Position numbers and translations under genes: made by a program | Assembly (NCBI GenBank): GCA_964634755.1 | Contig: CAZWJH010000052.1 | Coordinates: 1 to 18,237 of the forward strand | Source: JALXDT01 sp964634755 | GTDB lineage: Bacteria > Acidobacteriota > Aminicenantia > JAMOAD01 | Direction of reading: 5' to 3' | DNA: 18,237 nucleotides | Part shown: positions 8,211-14,939 of the stretch, in pieces | How positions within the stretch are numbered: the first letter of the stretch is position 1 | Layout: each line of letters starts with the position of its first letter | The notes under the pieces: generated by a model | Told to the model about the DNA's origin: nothing | The model's input: only the letters and a program-made list of their open reading frames with translations | The model's database searches: none

Positions 8211-9305
8211 TTACTTTAAATTTGTTTTCAATGGCGTATCGCAAAAAGAGACTTTTGTCTCCTTGCCAAATTTCAAGATTTTATTTGATTTTTCAAATTC
8301 TCCCCCAATCTTTATCATACTCCCTCTTAATATTTCCTTAAATATCTCATTGCTCTCTGAAACATTCTTTTTCATTAAAATTGCTTCAACCCTTCCCTCA
8401 TCCGTGCAAAAGTAAACCCTACCTTTTCCTTTTTCCTTTAAATATGGAGAGACAGAAAAAATATAATTATCTCTTTCCCAACTGTTTGAAAGAATAATTG
8501 AAGAAAACTTTAAATATTTAATTCTGAAAAAAAGTTTACTGTTTATTGTTTTAACCAAATCTGTAGGCTCCCATTCCAACTGAGTAAAGCAGGTCTTTTC
8601 CTTATCCTTTTTTAATTTTAAAACCGGGCATGAGCCTTTTTTAGGACATGGGAAAAGTGAAAAAAAACCATTTTTATATGATAATTTTCTGATCTCCTCT
8701 ATAAAACTTAAAAGCTCTGGGTCAGGAGCATCCAAAAAAATAATAAAAGAATCATCGGAAACTCTGGAAATAATCTTACTAATAATTCTTCTGTACCCTC
8801 TCCCAATCTCCTTTAATGTATATGAAAAAAGGAAAATATCAATTTCTTCGTCCATATCAAAATTATCTTTTATTATTATTTTTTCATCCTTTTTTATATT
8901 TTCAAAAAAATTGGAAACAGATGATTGTTTATCAAGATAATAAACCTTATAATCAATTCCAAGTTTCAACAAAAAATCTCTTATTGCAAGTGTGGAATTT
9001 CCGGGACCTCCTCCGAAATCAAGAGCCACCACTTTTTTTCTTCCTTCAAAAGCTGGTTTTAAAAGAGAGAGAAGATAAATTGTTTTAAAATAATTTTGAG
9101 AAAAATAGAAAAATGAATAAGCTCTTAAAAATTTTTCATCGTAAAAATAGACAGGTTCAACCTTTTTTCTCAAAAAACTATCGGAAAGCTTCTTTACATT
9201 CTTTACATAAGTTCCCAAAAATTTTTCATCAAAATTAAATACAGCTTTTATTTTTTCCTCATACTCATCAACTTTCTTATAAAAAAAACTTCCTATCTCT
9301 TTCAT
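8211..9305 (-). CDS. Rsm22/METTL17-like small-subunit ribosomal methyltransferase-fold protein
   Basis: This 364-residue protein matches the Rsm22 family (PF09243), which acts in assembly of the small ribosomal subunit. The RAYSFFYFSQNY segment (61-72) resembles the family's N-terminal AYxxxRxPxxY-type helix. LDFGGGPGNSTLAI (95-108) is SAM motif I, and SYTLKEI (161-167) matches the family's SYxLxEL. FPCPKKGSCPVL (218-229) and TCFTQLEW (238-245) match the PCPHxxxCP...CxFSQ region. Cys220, Cys226, Cys239 and Cys300 (in YFCTDEG) follow the C-x5-C...C...C arrangement of the four cluster ligands described for human METTL17, so a 4Fe-4S cluster is plausible. It is transcribed alone from a strong promoter 12 nt upstream and has no Shine-Dalgarno. 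Whether it methylates rRNA or only aids assembly cannot be told from sequence. Confidence 0.82.
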   Translation of the reverse strand: MKEIGSFFYKKVDEYEEKIKAVFNFDEKFLGTYVKNVKKLSDSFLRKKVEPVYFYDEKFLRAYSFFYFSQNYFKTIYLLSLLKPAFEGRKKVVALDFGGGPGNSTLAIRDFLLKLGIDYKVYYLDKQSSVSNFFENIKKDEKIIIKDNFDMDEEIDIFLFSYTLKEIGRGYRRIISKIISRVSDDSFIIFLDAPDPELLSFIEEIRKLSYKNGFFSLFPCPKKGSCPVLKLKKDKEKTCFTQLEWEPTDLVKTINSKLFFRIKYLKFSSIILSNSWERDNYIFSVSPYLKEKGKGRVYFCTDEGRVEAILMKKNVSESNEIFKEILRGSMIKIGGEFEKSNKILKFGKETKVSFCDTPLKTNLK

Positions 9306-9316
9306 TTTTCAATCGA

Positions 9317-9345
9317 ATTTTATTTTTTCTGCCCATCTTTGTCAA
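9317..9345 (-). promoter_or_regulatory. Promoter of the rsm22-like gene, near-leaderless
   Basis: On the minus strand a perfect TTGACA (9340-9345), a 17-nt spacer and TAAAAT (9317-9322) precede the ATG at 9303-9305. The predicted transcription start is around 9310, leaving a leader of roughly 5 nt, too short for a ribosome-binding site. It is back to back with the promoter of the prohibitin operon. Confidence 0.75.
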
Positions 9346-9401
9346 ATTACCAAAAAATTTCTCGCAAATTAAAAAACTTTACATTTTCATACGCCAAAAT
9401 C

Positions 9402-9430
9402 TTTTAAATATAGTATCCTTCTGCTATAAT
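9402..9430 (+). promoter_or_regulatory. Extended -10 promoter of the prohibitin-DUF4388-rhomboid operon
   Basis: TGCTATAAT (9422-9430) is a perfect -10 box with the TGn extension. The -35 position (TTTTAA, 9402-9407, 17-nt spacing) is weak, as is typical of extended -10 promoters. Transcription should begin near 9437, leaving about 45 nt before the ribosome site-linked ATG at 9482. Confidence 0.65.
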
Positions 9431-9481
9431 TTCATTATGACCGATTTTATTGACTTGAAAAAAATAGGAGGTAATTTTCAA

Positions 9482-10324
9482 ATGAAGAAACAGGGAGGAA
9501 TAATAGGAACTATCGTAATAATAGTTTTGGTAGTACTTGTGATTTTAAATTCAAACATTGTGCTTTCTCCGGGAGAAGCAGCTGTTATCTTTAACAAAGT
9601 GACGGGAAATATGAGGCTTGCTGAAAATCCGGGATTTTACATTCTAATTCCATTTGTTGAATCTTATTACAGATATGACATAAAAATTCAAACTTACACA
9701 ATGAGTCAAACCCAGTGGGAAGGTGAAATAAAGGGAGATGATAGTTTAAAAGCTCTGACTTCAGACGGACAGGTAGTTTATCTTGATCTTACGGTTAGAT
9801 ATCATCCGGATGTCAAAAAGCTTATAAGACTTCACAAAGAGATAGGAATGGATTATGCAACAAAGGTAATAAGACCTCAAATCAGAAGTTTTGCAAGACT
9901 TACTATTTCAAAATATCCTGTAATAGATGTTTATTCGGGCAAAAGAGAAATTATACAGGATGAGATATATCAAAAACTCCAAAAAGTATTCCAGGAAAAC
10001 TACATTTTCCTTGACGAAGTTCTCTTGAGAGATGTGAGATTCAGCGCTGATTTTCAGAAAGCTATAGAGAGAAAACAGATAGCACAGCAGGAAGCAAAGA
10101 GAATGGAATACTTAAAACAGGCAGCCAAAATAGAAGCTGAGAAAAAAGTCATTGAGGCAGAGGGAGAAGCAAAAGCTTTGAGAGTAAAGGGAGCCGCGCT
10201 TGCAAGCAATCCTGCATTAATTCAGTATGAATATGTTCAAAAGCTTGCACCTACCATCCAAACAATAATTACAGATGGAAAAACAATAATATCCTTAGGC
10301 GATATTTTAAAAAATAAGAAATGA
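9482..10324 (+). CDS. SPFH/prohibitin-family membrane protein
   Basis: This 280-residue protein belongs to the prohibitin/HflC-like SPFH family, which forms ring or cage scaffolds in the membrane and often controls membrane proteases. One hydrophobic anchor lies at about residues 7-25 (from the ATG used here). The SPFH core follows: LSPGEAAVIFNKVTG, the NPGFYILIPFVESYYRYDI block, and a DGQVVYLDLTVRYHPD strand pair. A long charged coiled coil (IERKQIAQQEAKRME through IEAEGEAKALRV) precedes the C-terminal segment. The start at 9482 is chosen because AGGAGGT (9466-9472) sits 9 nt before it. An in-frame ATG at 9437 would add 15 residues but coincides with the predicted transcription start. It is first in a three-gene operon with DUF4388 and rhomboid genes. 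The partner protease is not proven. Confidence 0.92.
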   Translation: MKKQGGIIGTIVIIVLVVLVILNSNIVLSPGEAAVIFNKVTGNMRLAENPGFYILIPFVESYYRYDIKIQTYTMSQTQWEGEIKGDDSLKALTSDGQVVYLDLTVRYHPDVKKLIRLHKEIGMDYATKVIRPQIRSFARLTISKYPVIDVYSGKREIIQDEIYQKLQKVFQENYIFLDEVLLRDVRFSADFQKAIERKQIAQQEAKRMEYLKQAAKIEAEKKVIEAEGEAKALRVKGAALASNPALIQYEYVQKLAPTIQTIITDGKTIISLGDILKNKK

Positions 10325-10361
10325 ATTTTAATGGGAGAAATACATTAGGAAGAGGTGAAAA

Positions 10362-10916
10362 ATGGCATTAAGCGGTTCATTGGCAGAAATAAGCTTGGCT
10401 GATATTATTCAGCTTATAGGGAATATGGGGAAAACAGGAAGGATAAAGCTTGAAAGGGATGGAGAAACAGGCTTTATCTATTTTCAAAATGGTAAACTTG
10501 TACATGCAGAGTTAGAAAGTGAAAATTTAGTGGGAGAAAGCGCAATCTATAGACTTGCATCCTGGAAAAATGGAGATTTTGCATTTGAAATGGATCAAAA
10601 AACTAACAAAATCACAATAAAGAGACCTTTTGCAACTATTTTAATGGAAGCAGTCAGGATTATGGATGAGTGGGAGTTAATCAGAAAAAAAATCTCTTCC
10701 GAAAAGGTTATTCCATACTTTAAAGAGGTAGATCCGGAAAACCAGAGAAGAATTACCCTTAATACAAAAGAATGGTATGTTCTTTCAAAAATAGATGGGA
10801 AAAAGAGCATCAAGGAAATTGCTTTTGAAGCAAGGATGAGCATATATGAGGTGGCCAAACTTTTTTATGGCCTTTCAGTAAATGATTTAATAGATTTTAA
10901 ACCACCCACCCCTTAA
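10362..10916 (+). CDS. DUF4388 (PATAN) domain protein
   Basis: This 184-residue protein begins with a PATAN/DUF4388 domain (about 1-110). The signature MALSGSLAEISLADIIQLIG, then KTGRIKLERDGETGFIYFQNGKLVHAE, matches the family pattern in which a short strand-rich module senses or relays a signal in response-regulator and gliding or secretion proteins. A second segment (about 128-178, KEWYVLSKIDGKKSIKEIA then GLSVNDLIDF) resembles the small winged-helix-like tail common in these proteins. There is no receiver domain and no membrane segment, so it is probably a cytoplasmic adaptor. The GAGGTG ribosome site 5 nt before the ATG is strong. It lies 37 nt after the prohibitin gene and 12 nt before the rhomboid gene, implying co-transcription. 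The specific partner is unknown. Confidence 0.88.
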   Translation: MALSGSLAEISLADIIQLIGNMGKTGRIKLERDGETGFIYFQNGKLVHAELESENLVGESAIYRLASWKNGDFAFEMDQKTNKITIKRPFATILMEAVRIMDEWELIRKKISSEKVIPYFKEVDPENQRRITLNTKEWYVLSKIDGKKSIKEIAFEARMSIYEVAKLFYGLSVNDLIDFKPPTP

Positions 10917-10928
10917 ACAGGTGAAAAC

Positions 10929-11624
10929 TTGATACCATTAATCGATGAAAACCCTTCAAAAACTCTTCCCTTTGTAAATTATACAATCATAATAATAAAT
11001 GTAATCGTATTTATCTTTGAAATCACACTATCTCAGCAACAATTAACAAGGTTTATTTATGAATTCGGGATAATTCCCGCAAGAATATTTTACCCTTCCT
11101 TTAATGTTAAATATGAATTTTTCACTTCCCCTCTTACCACTTATTTTACTTCAATGTTTCTTCACGGAGGTTGGCTTCATATTATCTTTAATATGTGGGC
11201 ACTTTATATCTTCGGAGATAATGTTGAAGACAGGCTCGGACACTTCAAATATTTGATTTTTTACATTGGAGCGGGGCTTATTGCAGGTTTTGTTCACTCC
11301 ATTTTCAACTATAATTCAATAGCACCTTCAATAGGTGCATCAGGAGCTATTTCAGGAGTTATGGCTGCTTATGCCATACTCTTTCCAGCAGCAAGGATAA
11401 AAACATTGTTCATTTTTTTTGTATTCCCAATAATTATCTACATTCCTGCCTTCTTTTATATATTCCTATGGTTCTTTTCTCAGCTCTTTTCCGGAACATT
11501 CTCTCTTATGGGAGCTCAAGGAAGTGCAATAGCATGGTGGGCTCACATTGGTGGATTTGTGGGAGGAGTAGTCTTATTAAAATTTTTTGTAAAGGGTACA
11601 AGACTTCCTTTTCAAAGAATCTGA
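10929..11624 (+). CDS. Rhomboid-family intramembrane serine protease
   Basis: This 231-residue polytopic protein cleaves other membrane proteins within the bilayer. The catalytic serine is in GASG (136-139, Ser138) and the catalytic histidine is His206 in WWAHIGGFVGG. The HGGWLHIIFNMWAL segment (79-92) supplies the oxyanion-side His84 and Asn88 typical of the family. About six membrane helices can be seen (18-32, 72-92, 107-124, 133-152, 160-187, 203-221). The start is TTG at 10929, supported by AGGTG 5 nt upstream; no nearby ATG gives a complete first helix. It is the last gene of the prohibitin operon and ends 22 nt from the convergent gene, with no obvious terminator hairpin. The substrate is unknown; the operon suggests that the prohibitin scaffolds it. 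Confidence 0.93.
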   Translation: MIPLIDENPSKTLPFVNYTIIIINVIVFIFEITLSQQQLTRFIYEFGIIPARIFYPSFNVKYEFFTSPLTTYFTSMFLHGGWLHIIFNMWALYIFGDNVEDRLGHFKYLIFYIGAGLIAGFVHSIFNYNSIAPSIGASGAISGVMAAYAILFPAARIKTLFIFFVFPIIIYIPAFFYIFLWFFSQLFSGTFSLMGAQGSAIAWWAHIGGFVGGVVLLKFFVKGTRLPFQRI

Positions 11625-11646
11625 TTTTTATCTTATAAAGAATATT

Positions 11647-13371
11647 TCACTCAATTGCATCAGAGGAATTCGAAAAAGAGGAACTTTCAATCACTCTGTT
11701 TTTTTGACTGAGTATTTCAAGCTTTTCCCTTAACAATTTATCATCAATTCTATCAATTAAAGGGGAAAACTCTGTATCTTTAATTTTTATTCTAATCTTC
11801 TCTTTTATTGACACTCTTTCGGCTGAATCAAAAAGTAATTTTAAATCATCAAAATTACTGTCAATATCTAAAATCAAATAACCATTTTCCACACTTATCT
11901 TTTCTTCTTCAATCGGAACTTTGAGCTCCTTTCTCTCCCCTGTTGCAAAAAAGTAGCCCTCTGAATTTAATCTTATTGATGTAATATTAAAGTGCTCTCT
12001 TCTCACATTTATTTTTTGAGCAAATCCAAGATTATATAAAAGATAGTAAATTGTAAAAAAAGTTGTATCAAGATTTAAATCTTCCTTTATAACAAGATGG
12101 GAAAGTTCTGAAACAACCTTTTTGGAAAGCTCCACAAAATAGCGTACATCAATATAACAGGGGTAACTCTTAGCAAGATCCTTCAATACTATTTCCTTGA
12201 TATCAGCAGAGCAGCACGAATGTTTCAAAAAGAATTTGTAAGCCCTTTCCTCAACACCTAAATCATCCAATCTTAATAATTCCTCGCCCCTCTGTGAAAG
12301 CAGAAAATTTTTGGTCCCTTCATCCACTACAAATACTTTATTATCCTTCTGAAAACTCCACAAAAGATTAAAATAATCCTCTCCCCATTCAAAATTATCA
12401 AGAATCTTTTTTAAATCCTTAAAATAAATCTTTTTAGTTGTAGTGGCTTTTATATCATGAGTGAGGACATAATAAACAAATCTTCTGAAATCATTTTTAA
12501 AATCCTTTTCCACTCCTGATATGCTTATCACATCATCCTGAATGTAAAGATCCTGAAGATCACAGACAATCTTTTTATCCTTTTCTCTGTATTCCCTTAA
12601 AATTTCTTGCTCAAATTCTGAAGGGACAGTTAACTCCTCAACAAATAACCTTGTTCTGTCAGAAACAGGAATTAAAATTGATTTAAGAAGAAGGGAAAAT
12701 ACAGGAGAGCTTTTATCAGCCTTAAAAAACAGTTCTTTTATGTAATATTTGTCTTTATACTCACCTCTTTCGTCTTCAATGAAATTTGAAAATACATCGT
12801 GCCAGAAAGTTTCTCCCTTATTATAATAGATTGTCTCAATCATCTTTTTTTCTTCAGGTGTCAGAGAACTGTGAATCTTTTCTATGTACTTTATCAGGAA
12901 ATAGTAAATCTTTCTTGCAAGGCTTAATTTTGAATTTACAGGATCATCAATATTCAAATAATCAGCTATAAGCCCAAGTACACTTTCATCATAATTTTGA
13001 AAAGCATAAAGAAGGGAAAAATAGGAAGGTGAAAAGAAATCCGGTACAAAGTAAAATTCAAAAGGGATTAAAATCTGAGTATGCTCTTTGTTAATATAAT
13101 AAGCAAGCCCCTTTTTCTCCACCTCTTCCACCAATGAAGCATATTGAGAGGGAAACTCACCCTTTCCTCCCTTGTAAAACATCTCCCGCATCAGCTCTCT
13201 GAAATCCTCGATAAATGAAGATGCGCTTTTTACAAGAAAAGCCTCACTTGAAAGAGCATTTAAGAGTTTCTTCTTTATAATATCAATTCTCCCTATTTCA
13301 ATAAAAAGGTTTTCAGCAAGTCTGGATGCTTTTTCCCTTGAAAGTTTTTCTATAATTTTTTCTAAAAACAC
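11647..13371 (-). CDS. 574-residue protein resembling the accessory (Helicase_C_3-like) part of bacterial XPB proteins
   Basis: I do not recognise a close family. The layout resembles XPB/Ssl2 N-terminal-like proteins of bacteria. An N-terminal helical stretch leads to VEEVEKKGLAYYIN then ILIPFEF (81-106), like the family's 'LxxxGLl...v.lP.e' winged-helix unit. A LTPEEKKMIETIYYNKG helix pair follows (170-186). Near the C-terminus RLNSEGYFFATG precedes ISVENGYLILDIDSNFDDLKLLF, like the family's 'RLTPLGRALLAG ... vVqPnfeilv'. There are no helicase motifs, catalytic motifs, signal peptide or membrane helices. Cys residues occur at HSCCSAD and YPCY but not as a clear metal site. The start is GTG at 13369-13371, preceded by GAGGGG at 9 nt. 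It is transcribed alone from a consensus promoter about 60 nt upstream and is convergent with the rhomboid gene. The coding call is firm; the fold suggestion is tentative. Confidence 0.82.
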   Translation of the reverse strand: MFLEKIIEKLSREKASRLAENLFIEIGRIDIIKKKLLNALSSEAFLVKSASSFIEDFRELMREMFYKGGKGEFPSQYASLVEEVEKKGLAYYINKEHTQILIPFEFYFVPDFFSPSYFSLLYAFQNYDESVLGLIADYLNIDDPVNSKLSLARKIYYFLIKYIEKIHSSLTPEEKKMIETIYYNKGETFWHDVFSNFIEDERGEYKDKYYIKELFFKADKSSPVFSLLLKSILIPVSDRTRLFVEELTVPSEFEQEILREYREKDKKIVCDLQDLYIQDDVISISGVEKDFKNDFRRFVYYVLTHDIKATTTKKIYFKDLKKILDNFEWGEDYFNLLWSFQKDNKVFVVDEGTKNFLLSQRGEELLRLDDLGVEERAYKFFLKHSCCSADIKEIVLKDLAKSYPCYIDVRYFVELSKKVVSELSHLVIKEDLNLDTTFFTIYYLLYNLGFAQKINVRREHFNITSIRLNSEGYFFATGERKELKVPIEEEKISVENGYLILDIDSNFDDLKLLFDSAERVSIKEKIRIKIKDTEFSPLIDRIDDKLLREKLEILSQKNRVIESSSFSNSSDAIE

Positions 13372-13438
13372 CTATTCTTTCCCCTCTTTAGGTAATATTT
13401 TTTTGATTTTAATGAAGGTGAATTAAACATTGTAAGAT

Positions 13439-13467
13439 ATTATAGCATAGAAAGGGATTTATGTCAA
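13439..13467 (-). promoter_or_regulatory. Perfect-consensus sigma70 promoter for the 574-residue protein
   Basis: On the minus strand TTGACA (13462-13467), a 17-nt spacer and TATAAT (13439-13444) match the consensus at all 12 positions. Transcription should start near 13432, about 60 nt before the GTG start, leaving a leader with a GAGGGG ribosome site. Confidence 0.8.
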
Positions 13468-13510
13468 AAATATCAATTTTATTTTAAAATATCTATATAT
13501 ATCCTTGTTT

Positions 13511-13529
13511 AATTATGTTTATCATAATT
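13511..13529 (-). other. Short inverted repeat over the O-antigen ligase stop codon
   Basis: AATTATG (13511-13517) and CATAATT (13523-13529) form a perfect 7-bp stem with a 5-nt loop overlapping the TGA at 13522-13524. The stem is AT-rich and no T-run follows on the minus strand, so it is at best a weak terminator. Confidence 0.35.
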
Positions 13530-14688
13530 TATTGGGCTTTGTTGTCTCTTTGCCTAAAAAAGGTACTGTTAAAAACCAGAAAAGCACCATTAAAACTTCT
13601 GAATCTCCAAAATTAAACTCAAACATTCCCGCAATAAGGAAGGCGATAAAAATATAAATCGCAGATTCTCTGGCTATTGTGAAAAATTCACCATCCGGTT
13701 TTAATTTTATCAGAGAGTAAAATAGAATTACCACAAAAAACAGCCAGCTTAAAACAGTAAAAACCCCTCTTTCAGCCCAGATCTGAACAAAATTATTGTG
13801 AAGGTGGGAATGTAGTTCCTCTTTTTCCTTAACTTTAAAGCGGGGTACAGTGTAAGCATACCTTACCATTCCCGGTCCTATTCCCCAGAAAGGTTTGTCC
13901 TTTATCATCCTTATTCCCTTTTCAATCATAATAATCCTATTCTGAAATGTAATGTCTTTCATATTTGTAAATGAGAGAATACGGTTTTTTATGGGGGCAG
14001 GTGATAGAAGAAAAACTATAATAATTGCCACAATTCCGACAAAAATAAAAACGGTTTTTTTTCTAAAAACAAGAATCGCTCCTGCTACAATTAACCCAAG
14101 CCATGCTGATCTTGTCAAAGTAAGGAGAAGGCTTAAAGTTGAAAGTGCAAAAATTCCGAAAATTTTATAGCCGCTTTTCTTTCCCTTCTCAAGGATATAA
14201 GTAATACTGTAAATTGCAAGAATCATCATTATCCCTGCCTGAGTCATATAATGGCTTTCAAACCCGAAAGAGCGGGGAGAGGCTGATTTTTTCAAAATAA
14301 AATAGACAAATTGAAACAAAGACAGGAGAAAAGATAGTAAAACAGTGTAGAAAAAATAGGAATTTACATTTTCAATCTTATCTTTTTCTCTTTTAAGAAC
14401 GGAAAAGATAAAAGGGACAGCAAGAAATAAAAAAAGCTCTTTAAGTGAAAAAAGACTTCTAAGCGGTAAGTATGAAAAAAAAGAGGAAATAATTGAAAAT
14501 CCGGCATAAAAAATCAGGGGTATAAAGAATTTAGGATACTCAAATCTATACTTTCCCCTTGAAATAAGAAACAGATATAAAATTATTCCAGAAAAAAGAA
14601 CAATCTCAGCCAAAGAGATTGAGATAAGAGTTAACGGAGCATACAAAATAGCAAAATAGGGCAAGCTATTTTCTACCCTCTCAAGCAT
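13522..14688 (-). CDS. O-antigen ligase (WaaL/Wzy_C)-family membrane protein
   Basis: This 388-residue polytopic protein has roughly 10-12 hydrophobic helices and the Wzy_C signatures. LTRSAWLGL (191-199) carries the conserved arginine (Arg193). NRIIMIEKGIRMIKDKPFWG then IGPG (250-273) is the typical start of the large periplasmic loop. HSHLHNNF (293-300) carries the histidines used by WaaL-type ligases. The family joins undecaprenyl-pyrophosphate-linked glycans to lipid A-core or to proteins, or polymerises O-units; sequence alone does not separate ligase from polymerase. An upstream TTG (14710-14712) would add 8 residues, but AAAGGAGA (14696-14703) lies inside that extension and 7 nt before the ATG at 14686-14688, so the ATG is chosen. 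No other glycan genes are nearby in the window. The protein implies an outer membrane or a glycosylated surface. Confidence 0.88.
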   Translation of the reverse strand: MLERVENSLPYFAILYAPLTLISISLAEIVLFSGIILYLFLISRGKYRFEYPKFFIPLIFYAGFSIISSFFSYLPLRSLFSLKELFLFLAVPFIFSVLKREKDKIENVNSYFFYTVLLSFLLSLFQFVYFILKKSASPRSFGFESHYMTQAGIMMILAIYSITYILEKGKKSGYKIFGIFALSTLSLLLTLTRSAWLGLIVAGAILVFRKKTVFIFVGIVAIIIVFLLSPAPIKNRILSFTNMKDITFQNRIIMIEKGIRMIKDKPFWGIGPGMVRYAYTVPRFKVKEKEELHSHLHNNFVQIWAERGVFTVLSWLFFVVILFYSLIKLKPDGEFFTIARESAIYIFIAFLIAGMFEFNFGDSEVLMVLFWFLTVPFLGKETTKPNKL

Positions 14689-14736
14689 AAAGGCATCTCC
14701 TTTACAGAACAAGAGAAAATAATCTGCATTAAGTAG

Positions 14737-14763
14737 CTTATATCAGAAGGCATTTAAAGTCAA
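14737..14763 (-). promoter_or_regulatory. Probable promoter for the O-antigen ligase gene
   Basis: On the minus strand TTGACT (14758-14763) and TATAAG (14737-14742) are each 5/6 matches, but the spacer is only 15 nt, shorter than the 17 seen at the other promoters here. The expected start is about 40 nt before the ATG. Confidence 0.45.
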
Positions 14764-14772
14764 CTTGTTCTT

Positions 14773-14853
14773 TTATACCTTAAATTTGTAGAAAGAAAGT
14801 GTCTTGTCCCGAAAGCTTTGAAGCTTGCATTTCATTTTATTACTTTTTCCCAT
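14773..14853 (-). CDS. Possible 26-residue small protein, leaderless
   Basis: An extended -10 box TGATATAAT (14857-14865 on the minus strand) ends 3 nt before an ATG at 14851-14853. This opens a 26-codon frame ending in TAA at 14773-14775. The peptide is strongly basic (MGKSNKMKCKL at the N-terminus, SFRDKTLSFYKFKV at the end). There is no ribosome site, so translation would have to be leaderless; the gap of 3 nt is slightly short for that. It lies between the PepC and O-antigen ligase genes and might instead be part of a long ligase leader. AAGCTT occurs twice around a 2-nt gap (hairpin) inside it. I do not recognise the sequence. Confidence 0.2.
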   Translation of the reverse strand: MGKSNKMKCKLQSFRDKTLSFYKFKV

Positions 14854-14939
14854 ACTATTATATCAATATGAAATCAAACAAACTTTTTATTTTTATTATT
14901 TGCACCCATATATATTGCTTTAATTCCGGATTTTAAGCC

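Noticed and set aside
11625..11646. Bidirectional terminator between the rhomboid gene and the convergent 574-residue gene
   Set aside because: The 22-nt gap has no hairpin longer than a 4-bp CTTATAAG-like symmetry and no clear T-run after a stem.
14689..14712. Longer O-antigen ligase start at TTG 14710-14712
   Set aside because: The strong AAAGGAGA ribosome site lies inside the extension and at the right distance from the ATG at 14686-14688.
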